DNA of 64,000 bases, taken from NCBI RefSeq assembly GCF_030272615.1, contig NC_081407.1, positions 146,757,744-146,821,743 on the forward strand, written 5' to 3'. The DNA comes from Cryptomeria japonica. Taxonomy: Eukaryota; Streptophyta; Pinopsida; Cupressales; Cupressaceae. This document shows, piece after piece, positions 21,833 through 35,155 of this stretch (the stretch's first letter is position 1; the number at the start of each line of letters is the position of its first letter). The position numbers were made by a program, and so were the translations under genes. The notes under the pieces are model-generated. The model was not told where the DNA came from and did no database searches. It was given only the letters and a program-made list of their open reading frames with translations.

Positions 21833-24800
21833 GAATTATATCTTGGAATGTTAGGGGCTTAAATGCCCCTAACAAGAGGCGCTTAATTAAGTCCCAGATG
21901 GACTTAGTTAAGTGTGATATTTTCATGTCGCAAGAGACAAAATTGTCAAAGGAGTCTACTGATTTGGTTTTTTCTTCTTGGAGAAAGTGGGAATTCCTCT
22001 CCTCTCCAGCTTGTGGTGCGTCAGGGGGTTTGGCATTGCTTTGGAATAACTATGACATTGAGGTTGAGATAGTTGCTTCTACTGTAAACTGGATGTTGGC
22101 CTTAGTTAAAAGCAAGCTTTCAAAGGTTAAGGTTTGGCTTTTTAATATTTATGCTCCTTCTGGTATTCAAAGGAAGACTAAATTATGGGGAGATCTTAAG
22201 AGAATTTCCTCCCCTTTAAGGCATGGTCCCTTTATAATATTTGGGGGGGATTTTAATGCTATCACTGACTTGGGAGAAAAGAACGGAGGTATTCTTCCTA
22301 ATAAAAAAATTATGGAAGACTTTGGGATGTTCATTAAGGACATGGGTCTTTTTGATTGTCAGTTTTAGAATGGGATTTTCACATGGACAAATATGCGAAG
22401 AGATTTTTCTCAGATTGCGGAAAAGTTAGACCGGTTTTTGTTATCAGATGTTTGGATTGATTTAGAGTTCGAATTGTTTTCCTCCATTCTTCCAGTTTCG
22501 GGGTCAGATCATTTTCCAATTTCCCTATCAATTCTAAAAGATAAATCTCCTTTTAAGTCACCTTTTAAATTTGAACCTATGTGGTTTAGAGATTCTTCCT
22601 TTTTGTGTTTGCTCAAAAAATGGTGGAGTTCTGCTCCTTATTGCTCTGGATCCCGAATGTTTCAAATTGCATTTTAAGAACATCTTTCAGAAAAAATAGA
22701 GGATTCAAGATATGATTGAATGTCTTAATTCACATGTGATTCAACATGGTATGGTGCCTCTTATTTTTGATGAACTAAAATTACTAAAAGTAGAGCTTGA
22801 AGAAGTTTTGTCCAAAGAAGAAATCTATTGGAGACAGAAATCAAGGGAGATCTGGCTTTCAGATGGTGATAGAAATACAAATTTTTTTCACTCTTCAACA
22901 AAAATCAAGAGAAGTAAAAATAGGATATCTTGTATTGAGTGTCCAAATGGCAGACTTTTAATAGAATAGGAGGATATTGCTTCAGAGGCAGTTAGGCTTT
23001 TTAAGTCACTATTGTCTTCAGAGCATGGAGATCTTCATAATAACATTTCTTCTAATATTCCTTCTTTAGTATCTTCGGAAGATAATAAAATGTTGATGTC
23101 TCCTTTTTCTTTGGATGAAGTTAAGCATGCTGTTTTTGCAATGAACCCTGATAAGGCTCCAGGTTCGGATGGCTTTACTCCTATATTTTTTCAGAAATGC
23201 TAGATTTTGTGGGAAATGATGTTTAATCGGCCCTTGAGGAAGCTAGAAGGAATAGGTCTGTTTTGAAAGAGCTTAATAATACAATGATTACAATTATTCC
23301 TAAAAAAGAGGTTACCAAGACATTTGCTGATTTTCACCCTATTGCTTTATGTAATACTTTGTACAAGATTTTTGCCAAGGCTATTTCTTTAAGGTTGAGT
23401 AAAATTTTACCTAAGATCATTTCTTTAGAACAAGGTGGTTTTGTTCTAGGAAGGGAGATGACAGAGGGAGCTATAGTGGCACATGAGGTTCTGCATTCTA
23501 TTTCTACTCAGAGAATCCCGGCCATGATCCTCAAATTAGATATGATTAAAGCATATGATAGAGTAGAATGGGGGGCATTGTGTGTTGTTCTACTTAAATT
23601 GGGCTTTTCCAAGGCATGGGTCGAATAGATTCGTGCTTGTATTTCTTCTGCAAGGTTCTCAGTTCTAATTAATGGCTCCCCTTGTGGTTTTTTCTCCTCT
23701 TCTAGGGGTTTGAGGCAGGGGGATCCCCTGTCTCCTTTCTTGTTCATTCTTCTAGCTGAAACGTTCAGTTGGGCTATAAGAGCCGCTAAAATGGGAGGGT
23801 TTTGGAAGGGGATTAGGATTTAGAATGTTCTACAAAGCATTTCACATTGCTTGTTTGCAGATGATACCTTGTTATTTGGTCATGCCTCTTTGGGTGAGGC
23901 AAGAGTGATAAAGGGGATAATACAAAATTATGCATCCTTTTCTGGTTAGAGAGTCAATGTTGATAAGTCAAAGATTTTTTTCCTTCATGCTTCACAATTG
24001 GTTCAGGATAGATTGAAGTTTTTTTTGGGATTTGCATCTGGAAATCTTCCTTGTTCTTATCTTGGTATACCTTTCTTCATTAAGCAGGATAGAGTTGAGT
24101 TTTGGGATAAGATCATTTCAGCTATCTCTAGAAGGATCCTATCCTAGAATCATAGATGGTCATCTTTGGCTGGTAAGATTGTTCTTATTAAGTCTATCCT
24201 AAATGCTGTTCCTATTTATCTCATGTCTGTTTTACAGTCTCCAAAAGTGGTTCTTGTTAGTTTGCAAGATACTCTTAGGTCCTTCCTTTGGAGTAATAAT
24301 AAAGATGATAAGAAGAAACTCCCTTTGGTAGCATGGGATAAAGTTTGTTTGCCTAAAAACCTTGGGGGCACAAGCATTAGGAGTTTGGAAAGTCAGAATT
24401 TAGCCTTAGGTGCTAAGTTGGTTTGGAAATTGTATGAGAGACCATTCTCCTTTTGGGCACAGATTATGTTTGCTAAATATTTAAATAATGGACCAAGAGA
24501 ATATATTTTTCAAGTTTCTAATTTACCATCTGGTTCAGCTATTTGGAAGTTTCTATGTAAATGTAGATCAGTGATTTTGCCTCATCTCTCATGGATTGTA
24601 CATAATGGTAGAAAGGTCAGGTTTTGGGAGGAAGTTTGGAATGGACATCCCCCTTTGGTGAACTTGAGGGATTGGTCTCCTTTAATTTCCACTCTTTCTT
24701 CCCTTTGGGGTGTCTTTGTGGCTGATTATTTTGAAATTGAGTATAGTGGGAATCTTAAGGTGGCAAAATGGAAATCAATTGATTTTTTAGATATTGATCA

Positions 24801-26022
24801 AAATGTGAAATTGGAATATGAAAAGATGCTGGCGGAGAGAGTAATAATTCTTTCTGATGCTGACGATGAGCTTATTTGGACAAGGAATATTTCTGGTAAG
24901 TAGACAATTAAGGATGGCTATAATTCTCTCTTGGTTGATAAAGATTTATCTACTTGGCCATACAAGCTGTTTTGGCATATGGCTTGCCTCCCAAAGGCTG
25001 GTGCTTTTGCTTGGTTAGCAGTGCAGGATAGGGTCCTTACAGGAATGATGTTGGACAGGTTGGGTATTACTGCAGTATTTTCTTGTGTCTTTTGTAATAA
25101 AAATTTAGAATCCTTTGCACACTTGTTTCTTCACTATGATTTTGCCTATGCTTGCTGGTAGTGGTTGTTTGAAAAGCTTAATCTATCCTTTGTTATTGGT
25201 AAGGATCTCCTTTCCCACTTTAGAGCCTGGCCTCTCCTATTTGCCTCATCTTTCTATGCATGTCTTTGGATTATTTCTCCATCTATTGTGATTTGGAATA
25301 TTTGGTTAGAGCGTAATAATAGGATTTTTAAACAAACATGTTCTTCCTTGGCTGAGGTTTTATTGAGGATTGAATCTTCCATCTCTGAAGTTGCTTTGTC
25401 TTTTATCTATAAGAATTTGGAAACCCTTACCTCTTTTTCTCATTAGGATGGTAGGGTAACTCGAGTTTGGAGAATGTTATCAGTCTTACCTTCTCATGGA
25501 TCTATTTTGAGTAAGGCTAATTCTATAAGTAAGGGAAATTTTGCTTGTTGGAAACCTCCTCCGCAAGGGCACTTTAAATTGAATTTTGATGGTGCTTCTC
25601 GTGGGAACCCTAGCCTGGCAGGGGCAAGTATGGTAATTTATGATCATAAGGTAAGATTTATTCAGTCTCGTTGTCATGCGATTGGTTTCAAGTCTAACAA
25701 TTGTGCAAAATTCTTTGCTTTGTCCTTTGGTTTGGATATGGCTATATCTTTGGGAATTAAGGACTTGATAATTCAGGGTGATTCTATGGTTATTATTCGA
25801 AGTGTCATGAAACAGAAGTCGAATTGTTGGCAATTACAATATATACTTGATCATATTTTCCAAAAATTAGACTTTTTTGATTCCTTCTTGATTTCCCACT
25901 GTTATAGGGAAGTGAATAAGATTGCAGATTTCTTGGCTAATTTAGCCATTGATAGTGATGCTAATATGCGGGAGGTAAGTGTGGATGAGATCCCTTCCTC
26001 GGTTTTGGAATATTTGAAGTAA
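21829..26022 (+). pseudogene. LINE-B ORF2 (endonuclease / RT / zf-RVT / RNase H), decayed
   Basis: Starts MRIISWNVRGLNAPNKRR. The endonuclease keeps its key blocks: NVRG, QETK, GGDFNAI (about 22241) and SDHFPI (22506). RT has PDKAPGSDGF, FHPIALCNTLYK, a [11 protein letters not shown] block (23709) and catalytic FADD at 23854-23865. The zf-RVT lies near 24890-25160 and RNase H at about 25570-25990. In RNase H the usual catalytic Glu of NNxAEFxAL is Lys (codon 25708-25710), while GDS and the late Asp remain. In-frame TAG stops occur at 22366, 23626, 23821, 23947, 24145, 24901 and 25159, and a frameshift pair brackets 22680-23260. Not functional. Confidence 0.92.
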
Positions 26023-26516
26023 AGAAGGGCATAGTTGTAGTCTTCATCAACCTCCTTATTTGGTGTGGCTTTTCTTTGGTGTGGGTTCTGCTATGCTTGA
26101 TCACAATGTTTATTTTGACAGGGTTTCTGATTATGGTTTCATTTTTGCTATGTGGTATAATTCTAACTAGTGGTTGGAGAATTGTGTTTCATAGATAGGG
26201 GTGGTTCAGACTGGTGTTTTTTGGCAGCAATGGATATGCATCCTTCGGCGATCATACTTTAATCTTCCTTCTATATGCTTCTATTGGCAGCTTCCTTTAT
26301 ATCTAATGTAGCTTATGTAATTGGGATGGGTTTTTTGATGTACTATGCCAATGGGCATTTGGTATTGGGTAGAATAGGCTTGTGTTACTTAAGCAATACT
26401 AAAGAGTTTTCTTACTAGTTCTTTCCCTTCAGTGCTTTTTGAACCAGACATTGTAAAAAACTTTTAAAATTTAATATAGTTAAGTGGTTCTATCCCCTTT
26501 TATAAAAAAAACAAAC
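26023..26516 (+). other. LINE-B 3' untranslated region and A-rich tail
   Basis: About 490 bp without ORF, ending in the A-rich tail next to the right target duplication (26517-26532). Confidence 0.8.
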
Positions 26517-26532
26517 AAACATGTTTATCTTG
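26517..26532. repeat. LINE-B target-site duplication, right copy
   Basis: Exact match to 18935-18950. Confidence 0.85.
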
Positions 26533-29500
26533 GATTTTATAATACAAAATCTGATACACTAGCGTGCACCCAAAAAAAATCCTCACATTTAAAAAAAAAA
26601 AATTCCAATTGAGCACACATATTTTGAAGTATATGTAAAATTTCCAAACTTACCAACAACACAAGTGGTCACATCCTCACGAGTCAAAGATAATTTATTC
26701 TTGATGTGTGTATGCTTAGAAAATCTACAAAATTTGTTCAAGGAGAAATGTTTGAGATTTTTTAAAGTAGCTAAATGCTATTACATAATATAAATATTTA
26801 TATATAATTTTTTTAAATATTAGTTGTTAATTGGTATATAATTTTTTGTGTTAGATTATGCAGTTGTAAAATAATTTTTTTTGGTTTGTTTATATATATA
26901 TATATATCATTTTATTCTAATTATTAATTTTATTTGGGTATCATATTTTAATCAATAAAATACTTTGATTATCATGATCTATATGATGTGACTAATATGT
27001 TCTACTCTAGAAAATTAACTTGTAGCTATAACTATCAGTGGGTGATGTAAATTTAGACATCTATGTACATATTTAAATTTATTTTATTAAAAATTGTATC
27101 CTAATCACAAAGAAATTAAAGAACACAATTTGTGTAGATCTCATTTTTTGTTTTTGTGCCTTATTTCACTTTAAAGATACGTGTTTTAAAAAACATTCTA
27201 AGAGAAAAATTGTCTAGTGCAAAGTGTTTTCTAAACAAATAAGAACTATCATATTTTGAATCTAATAAATGCTTGAGTATATAAAAAGGAAGATTCCTGA
27301 TTTTATTATCATGACACTTTAATTCAAGGGTAGAGGGGGAGTCTTAAAGGTGAAGTGGGTTCCTTTCTTCATCATAAATATAAATAAGGAATCTTATATT
27401 CTTGAAATAATTAAGAAATCATGCCTAATATCATAAGGGTTAAGGTTGAGATCACGACTATATAGATTTGATGGAGTGAACCATTAGTCCTTGAAACTTG
27501 GGGAAAAAAGTCAATTTGTCTAACACTATATTGACCTTTTGATACCCTTTAATCCTTGATGCTAACTCAAATAACTGTAATAACAAACACTACATATCAT
27601 ACAACTTCTTTTACTATATTTTGCACCCATTTTAGATGTTAACAACTTTGCATGTTTTTCTAGCTTTGTTTTCCCCTTTTTGACACCTAGATTAGCCTTA
27701 TTAATCCCTTTTTTCCCCTTATGTGTTTACTTATCATGTGCTTTTTTTCTATTTTGTAGTGTTATTTTTATTCAATCCACCTATTATTTATCCTTTTTGC
27801 TTATCTACATATGTTCTACTCCTCCTTTTACACTATTTTTCCTATTTCTTGTATTGTGGGGACCCCTTTTGCACAAAATCACTTCCTTTGTCCTTATTTG
27901 TCTCTTATCCTTATTTATTGGAATTATGAGGATCCTAGAATTAAATGCCAAGTTTACCTCTATAGCAAGAGATCTCCACCCCTTGGGATGGTCTTCATAC
28001 TTGTGACCAATTTTCCCAAAAATGGGGGTTGGTTATTGATGATCTACCTACAACATTTTTTGGCCTTCTTTTTCTATAAAACTATCCAAATATATATAAA
28101 TAAACCTATCTTCTTCTCACTCTATCCATACATAGTCACCATTCTTCTTGTTTTACTATGCTTATACTTTTAGAGAATTCTTAGTAGAGATTGGGGCTTC
28201 TCTTTCTTCGGAGCCATTTGTGGATCAATGAGCATCCCCCCCTCCCCCCCCCCACCCCCCCCCCCTCTCTCTCTCTCTCTCTATCTATCTGTCTGTCTCA
28301 TCATATTGTTGTGATGTTTGATTTCCAACTCCTTTAGCCCTCAAATCCTTATTTTCCTTTCTATTTTTGCATAGTTTCATTGTCACATCATTCCTTTCCC
28401 TTTATTTATTCCCATGTCTTCTTGTCAATCATATTTTCCTTATTTTCCTTCTTTCCATGTCCAAGTTGAAAGGAAAATTGCAACCACATAATAATAATTT
28501 CCACATAACCCAAAAGATAAATCTATGCAAACAAGTATTCAAAATCCACATGCAAGAGAATAGACAACATACCCATCAAATATGGCACAAGATATACCCG
28601 AGGAAAATCCCCATAGAGGGGAAAATCAAACATCCAAAAACATCCATGCTCAATCTATTATTTAGCAACAAGCTTTAGAGCCTCTATGAAAACCTCTAAA
28701 ACATCAATCCTCTCCAATGCCATGCCCATGTGTCCAAGTATGAATCAACACATCCAATGCCATGCTTCACATATGCACTCTTTAGTAGAAGACTCAAAAA
28801 CCCAACTAGCCAACCTTAGGCAACTATCCTTGTGTTTGTTTTTATTGAAAAAATATCACATTAAACCACCAAGTGGTATTACATAAAACCATGTGACTGA
28901 AACCATGAGATTACATAATAATAAATTAACTTTATAAAGATTATGCAAGGTATACATCACTTACTTCCTAACATTCTCCAACATGTTGTATACATTGCAT
29001 AAGGGGTAACAAGTAACCTCAAACATAAACACGAGAACAATCCCTATAGCCATATATACCATCAAGAAATAGAAGTGCTCCATGTTCTCTATCAAGATAT
29101 GTATAAGAAGAAATAAAGTGACTACCATCCCAAACATGAATGCTCTCATCCTCTACAATGCCACTACACAAAATAAGAATCCATATAAAGAGAAGCCACA
29201 CTATTTGTCATAATGAAGCATAAGTCTTGCCTCAACTGCTATCCCAAACACATACAGTCAAACCAAAGGTATCAATATGGATCCATACTTGTCAATCTAC
29301 AATATCCATAGCTAAAATAGCACCCACAACAAGTGCTAACACATTCAACTATACATACCTCAAAGGTATACAAAACTTAGTAAGCTCATGCCCTCAATAT
29401 GTAGAACCCATGAGCCGCAATCACAAGCTCCATGTGCAAACCTACCAAAGAGTAACATATACATCTAGGAACTCCCGCTGCATGGGTAATGCAAATCTAA

Positions 29501-30900
29501 AAATGATCAAGGCATATCAAGTCTACTAATAGCATCACATAAAAGATGTAATTAATATCATATAGTACCAAGGAACATGCGCAATGATATGCAAATCTTG
29601 TAACAAATAACCTATAAATACAACTTTCACCACAACTATCCAAAGCTCTCTCATGTTATTTACACCCAACAAAGGAAAGAGATAAAGGAATAACATGGAA
29701 TCTCCATGTTATGACCCAAATATAAGTGAAAACACATGACCACAAACAAATGATCACCCTAAGAATATTATCCTTCATTTTCTTAAACCAAAAGTATTAA
29801 AGAGTTACTTGCTCTTATTATGGTTGATTTCTATCTTCTCAATTTACATTGTGGTGTATGTTTATCACCTAAGTCAACATGTATTCTACATCTAACATTC
29901 CTTCTAGCCTTGGATTCATAATATCCAACTCTTCATTTCTATGGTATAGTCTTCGAATTTGCAGCAGTAAACTTATTTAACATAAATAAAGTCATATTTT
30001 TAATGAAACTTAGAGGTGAACCTGGTACTTGACAAAAGTTACATAACCATAAAGAGTTTTGTTTTGGAGACACATTCCAACTATCAGTAGTCTCTAGAAT
30101 GACTAATCCATAGTTGTACGTCAGTTGTTTTCTTAGTTGATTACGGACTGCATATTATAGAGTCATATATATACCCTTTGCATTACTTAGAACTCAAAGC
30201 AATCTAAATACATTCTTTAAAATTTATTCACTGTACGAATTAGAAAAAATTTCATGAGCTAGAAAATGAAAGAGTTTTTATTTACTTTCAAATGTGTTTT
30301 GCCATTGTGCTATTTCTTTCCTCTTCTTAATCATCCCTACTGTTCTTTCACATCCTTTCTTATGTTGCACTTACCCCTGTGCTTCTCCAGTCATTCAGCA
30401 CGTTCTGTAAATGGGTTCTGAACTCTTTAATTTCGTGGAATTTTTTATTTTTTAAATAAACTTGTTCATAGGTATCCAACTTATTGAAGCTACTAGGAGC
30501 TACAAGTTGCAATCTCAAGTAAAATGTGGTAATCAAATTGGTTGTTTTTGCGTTGGTAATGGTATAATTTGTGATGGTTAATTCATATCATTGTGGTTTT
30601 GTTATCAAGGTTCAAACATTATTTGGGTGTGAGTGTTTATGTTGGTAGAGTCTCACAGTGACAATCTCGATTAAATGTGTTGGATAAGTGGAAGGTGGTG
30701 GCACCGATCCTGGATAGAAAAATGCACCTCTTAGAATAGTATGATGATTGACCCTTTTGTCATTTTACCCAGAAATTATTGAATGCTCATATAGAAAATA
30801 AAATCTCTTAATATATGACCTCACAGATTCATAACTCCTATGAAAGGTATTAACTCTAAAAAAAAAAAGAACACAAAAATAAATTTGATTTTTTTTTTTT
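26533..30900. other. AT-rich intergenic region, no supported genes
   Basis: Short ORFs here have low-complexity hydrophobic or random composition. Around 29020-29200 the minus strand reads ESIHVWDGSHF, faintly like a WD repeat, but too little is present to call a gene. A (TA)n run is near 26892-26908. Confidence 0.55.
28228..28300 (+). repeat. C-rich and (CT)n/(CTAT)n microsatellite
   Basis: A long C-tract with single T and A breaks passes into CT repeats, then CTAT and CTGT repeats. Confidence 0.9.
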
Positions 30901-30973
30901 CCTCCTTTTTTCTGATAATGGCATGTGGGCCACATTCAATCATGCCCCGCGTTGAACAACTATTGAAGCTCCC

Positions 30974-30980
30974 TATATAA
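30974..30980 (+). promoter_or_regulatory. Probable TATA box of the LOR gene
   Basis: TATATAA sits 78 bp before the chosen start codon, in the context CTCCCTATATAAACAAG. That suits a transcription start near 31005. Confidence 0.6.
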
Positions 30981-31051
30981 ACAAGACTTTTCCTGCAACG
31001 CATGAATGCTTCAATTAACAGCCCAGGGCTAAAGCACAAAGAAGAGAAACA

Positions 31052-32054
31052 ATGCTCAGTGTTAAGCCCAAACAGGGTACTCACACCACCATAAATAGTC
31101 CTGCTCCACAACTATTCACCGTTTGGAAAAAAGCCTTGTTTTTCAGTGGCACGGGTTTTACAGTTTTCGATTCATCTGGCAACATTATCTTGAGGGTAGA
31201 AGATTACATTCCCACCGTTAAACACCAGCTGCTTCTCATGGATGCCTCTGGCAATCCTCTTTTCTTTCTACGCCGCAAGGTAAGTCTAATTCATTTGCCT
31301 TGCACCCATTACTTTTAGGGCAACTATTCTAGTTTTAGGGCAATGATTTTATTTATGTGGGTAGGTTGTGAGTCTTCACCACAGGTGGGACGGCTTTATC
31401 TGCAGTGAAAAAGATAAAGGCAGATTGGGCAAAGTGTGGGTATTCACAATCAAAAGATCATCCATTATTTCTGCAAAAACATCTGTGGATATATTTCTTA
31501 CTTGTTCTTATACCAATTATTTGAGAAAGCAGTCTGATTATCACATCGAGGGCTCCTTCAAAGAACGCTCCTGTGTAATTTATAACCGGGCACGGAGCAT
31601 GGTGGCACAGGTATGTAATATATTATCTATATTGTGGGTTATTAGTCAGAGAGTTCTGGGACATGAAGTATTTGTCATTTTGGATGTGGGAAAAAAAACA
31701 ATTGAATTTCTAGCCATCTGTTTGCAGTTGAAACGGAAAGAAAGCTGTGATAATTTAATGGAGAAGGACGTGTTTAGTGTAGAGATTTATCGTGGTTTTG
31801 ATCCAGCTTTGATTATGAGTTGGGTTGTTGTAGTTGATCACATTAACAGTGAGGATCTCCGTGTTGTTACAAAGGCGGCGCTGTACTGCAGAATCAGATC
31901 ATATCAATTTCTTAGACTAGTGAATACGAAAAGAAAAGGGGTTTGTATTGCCAAGGGAACTCGTGTTAAGGAAATTAAACTTTCCAACCTGAAGCGACGA
32001 ATGGCTGCAAAGTCCACACTTAACACAGACCTTAACTCCAAGGTTTTACAGTAG
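31052..32054 (+). CDS. LURP-one-related (LOR / tubby C-terminal-like) protein, three exons
   Basis: Exons 31052-31279, 31365-31610 and 31728-32054 are joined by introns of 85 and 117 bp with GT...AG borders (GTAAGT and GTATGT donors, all phase 0). They give 266 codons. Exon 1 has the LOR hallmark FTVFDSSGNIILRVEDY and LLMDASGNPLFFLRRK. Exon 2 begins VVSLHHRWDGF, the usual continuation, and exon 3 contains a FDPALIMSWVVVVDHIN block at the end of the fold. LOR proteins are usually about 190-230 residues, so the roughly 50-residue basic C-terminal tail after that block is odd. Arabidopsis LURP1 acts in basal defence, but most family members have no known job. An out-of-frame ATG at 31002 could form a 30-codon upstream ORF if included in the mRNA. 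Confidence 0.82.
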
Positions 32055-32325
32055 GTGGTAGTGAAAAGTAAGATTATTTGGAGTTTTTTCTTTCTTTCTT
32101 CCCTAAAAATGAAACTCTTCTGGATTTCAGAGTAAATTAAAGACTTGAAGAAATTCTAAGATACGAGAAACTTTGAATTAGGATTTTTTTTAAGATGTAA
32201 TATGTAATGATAACGAGCAGGTGTGGCTGCCATTAAGTATGCAGGAATAATCAGTAATCAACTATAGTTGGGTTGTGACACGAATTTCTGAGTTGTATAC
32301 CAGATTTCTACTATTTAAATCAAAA

Positions 32326-32331
32326 AATAAA
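32326..32331 (+). terminator. Possible polyadenylation signal of the LOR gene
   Basis: AATAAA 272 bp after the stop codon. It is the canonical hexamer, but position alone supports it. Confidence 0.35.
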
Positions 32332-33467
32332 GTGTGTAGTGTTATGTTTTCCTTTATTTCATTGTGCTTGTGATTGTGTGTGTTAGAAATAATTTGTTGG
32401 GATATTGGATATTGTTAGTTATACATTCTTTCATAGTATTAGAGCCAAGGTTTTTTTTAAGTATTAAAGTGTTACTAGAACAATTTATTTTCAGTCAGAT
32501 TGGTGATTTGAAATGGTTTTTTTTTCATTTATAGAAGTAAAAGTTCAAATTGAAAAGTAATTATGGAGTATTGTTAATGAAGAGGCAGCGAAGCTTCAAG
32601 ATTGAAAAGAAAATGATTAGCAAGCTTGATCAAGTAAGAGGAATTATCCTCAATCTAAAAGGATGATTTGTTGATTTAGATGATTCGTTAAAATTATTAA
32701 AATAAGTTAAATGAAGATTAAGAATACCGATCTTATTAATTTGTTTGAGATAAAAATAAAATCCTTAAATGTAGAACTTGTAGATTTTGAAAAGAAATGG
32801 GTTAGTTAATGAAGTTTCTTATTCAAATGTTCAATTAAAAGAAATAGATGCTTAAAAGTATGTTGCATTCAAGCTTTAAAGTTGTCGAAGACTCTATATC
32901 TCAAATCTCTCTAAGAGTCTTTTGATTAATTAGTAAATCAATTTTTAATGAAAAGTTTCAAATCATTAAGGTGGAACTTATTAAGAAAGTCCATATATAT
33001 GTTGTAAATGGAAAAAAAAAATTCTATTTTTTTTGAGATGAATAAAAAACTTATCATTGATGTAAGAAAAATTGAAAGGTTTGTTAAATAATTGGAATGA
33101 TAATTTAGTGAAGTAGAATAGGGATCTATAATTTTTTTGCAAGTAATATGGAGTCATAATCACAAGAATTTTTTTTTATCAATAAGTAGTTAGATTGAAG
33201 GAATCAATATAACTCTAAAGCGCAACAAAGACATTGAGAAAGAAAAGAGGATAAATGAACTAAGAATTGTATTGTCTTGAGAGTGACGTTCAATGAATAT
33301 GAGAGATTTAACATGAACTATTCCAAGGTAAATTTTAAACCAAAAATAAAATCTATTCTTCATCATCAAGGGGAGTACATTATTTTGGATTTTAAAGAAT
33401 ATACTATAGGCTTAGATATATTTTTTCTAATGGTTAGTTATATATGATTATTTGTTTTTGATCAAGG

Positions 33468-33600
33468 GTAAACAGGTTTTGAGGGGACCAGAAACCCCGT
33501 AAACAGGTTTTGAGGGGACTAGAAACCCCGTAAACAGGTTTTGAGGGGACCCAAAACCCCCAGGTTTTGAAGGGACCCAAAACCCTCAGATTTTACCAGG
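33468..33600. repeat. 31-bp tandem repeat
   Basis: Three full units at 33468-33498, 33499-33529 and 33530-33560, with core AACAGGTTTTGAGGGGAC, then one partial and one degenerate unit. Confidence 0.9.
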
Positions 33601-35060
33601 ATTTGGAACCCACATAACAATGCTGCTAAAAGAAAAAAACATCAGGGAACTAGCAACCAAGCTAGAAAATAGACACAAAGTGTCCCTAACACATAAACAA
33701 GGGTTTTACAAGGCTCCCTAAACCTACAAAATATTGGGGTTTTGAAAGGCTCCCCTAACCTTCATCAAGGATTTTAAATTGGCTCGCAAAACTAGCAAAC
33801 AAGGGTTTTCCCAGACTCCCATAACCAGTAACATAGACATCAGCTTACCAACAGTACAACTAACCCTTAACCAAAAACCATCACTGGCCAGACCGAGCCC
33901 TTTAAAATTGTTAGCATCCAGCATGCCTGTGGAATGAACAAAACACACATGGGGGTTTTGAAAGGCTCCCCTAACCTTCATGACATACACAAGGAGGGTT
34001 TTTGAAGGCTCCCTCAAACCCCCTAAAAAACTAAAAAGCATGGTTAAAAAAACCTAGCCCTAACCATGAAAGTAATGGCAGGTGGCCTCAACCAGCAACT
34101 CGAGCAACATCCTCACTCAAAAGACCTTCTCCCACCAACTTACCACCTCAATATGGAAGAAGTCCACCTCGATAGGAATAGAAAGAAGGGAAAACTTTAG
34201 CTTCAGAGACTCTCTTGTAGCAAGAAGAAACCCAACTGCTCTCAACCACCAAATCTCTGCCCCCATAGGAGAAAGGGCCACTTCAGACAGGCTAGGAAGA
34301 GAGCAATCCAAAAGCCCCCACAAAACAGCCATGAACCAGCAAAGAAAAAGCTCCTCCACCTTAGAAGAAGGAATATCCAGAATAGGGAAGAGAAAAGGGG
34401 ATTTAGCAGAGGAAACCCTAACCTAGAATAAAATATAAGAAAACCAGAGGGTTTGCTCACCCTTGAAACAATAGAACCCCTCCAAAACAACAATACTCTA
34501 CCATGACCACATAGAGCCCTGCTTCCTGAGACCCAAAGAAACAAAAAGGGACAAGGGATCATCCCACATAGGCCCGAGAAAGAAAAATCCACATAGAACA
34601 GTCTACAGCCCATCGCGGGGCAGCAAGGAAAAACCTGCACCACCAAAAAGATAGGACCGGACAAAGAGGGTGGGAAAAAAAACTCCACCAATCCCTGAAA
34701 GAGACCCATAGCCTGGCCTGACACAGGGCACCAAAGCCAAAACACCTTTGTGCGAGATCAAAGACACCCAACAAGGAACATCTCCTGTGGGCAAAGAACC
34801 GTAGCCAGTCGGAAGCACAACGATCTCACCGCACAAAAACATGAAAAGGGGCAAGGACACACTGCCCATCTCAGCGCGATCAAACCACACAATCTGCGAA
34901 CCAAAAAAGCCTGCGCCAAAATCAGGGCAACCGACCTGGGCCAAAGAGAAGAGACCCCCCCCTTCACCATCTTCCTCGCAATCGTCCTCATCTCCATCGC
35001 CTGAATCAGTAGGCGTTGAAACCCTAGCTTTCCTCGCTCCTCCTTTCCCACTCATCGCTA
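33468..35060 (-). repeat. GC-richer repetitive island, unidentified insert
   Basis: It is sharply richer in G+C than both flanks and strand-biased. The minus strand opens with MSGKGGARKARVSTPTDSG at 35055 and stays open to 34603. Further down, repeated peptide VRGAFQNP (two copies in 33724-34041) reflects a DNA motif GGTTAGGGGAGCCTTTCAA. It ends in a 31-bp tandem repeat. No known domain is recognised. It may be a non-autonomous element or a captured gene 5' end, inserted in Copia-D. Confidence 0.5.
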
Positions 35061-35075
35061 TTCAACTATTAAGAT

Positions 35076-35155
35076 GATTTAGTTAAGGATGATGGTATAA
35101 TTCAAGAATTATTTGTTGATTTAGTTAAGGATGATGGTATAATTCAAGAAATACT
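35076..35155. repeat. 42-bp tandem duplication
   Basis: GATTTAGTTAAGGATGATGG starts at 35076 and again at 35118; the following bases up to ATTCAAGAA also match. Confidence 0.85.

Larger units (their letters stand above)
18951..26516 (+). mobile_element. LINE-B, near full-length plant L1-like retrotransposon
   Basis: About 7.57 kb lies between two copies of a 12-16 bp direct repeat and ends in an A-rich tail (ATAAAAAAAACAAACAAAC, 26502-26520), as expected for target-primed reverse transcription. ORF1 (DUF4283) and ORF2 (endonuclease, RT, zf-RVT, RNase H) are both present in order. It has a similar plan to LINE-A but clearly diverged sequence. Confidence 0.92.

Noticed and set aside
27680-28173. 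Hydrophobic ORFs as membrane proteins
   Set aside because: Three overlapping frames are all Leu/Phe/Tyr-rich because the DNA is T-rich.
29019-29201. WD-repeat gene remnant (ESIHVWDG)
   Set aside because: Only one short phrase; surrounding frames do not extend the repeat.
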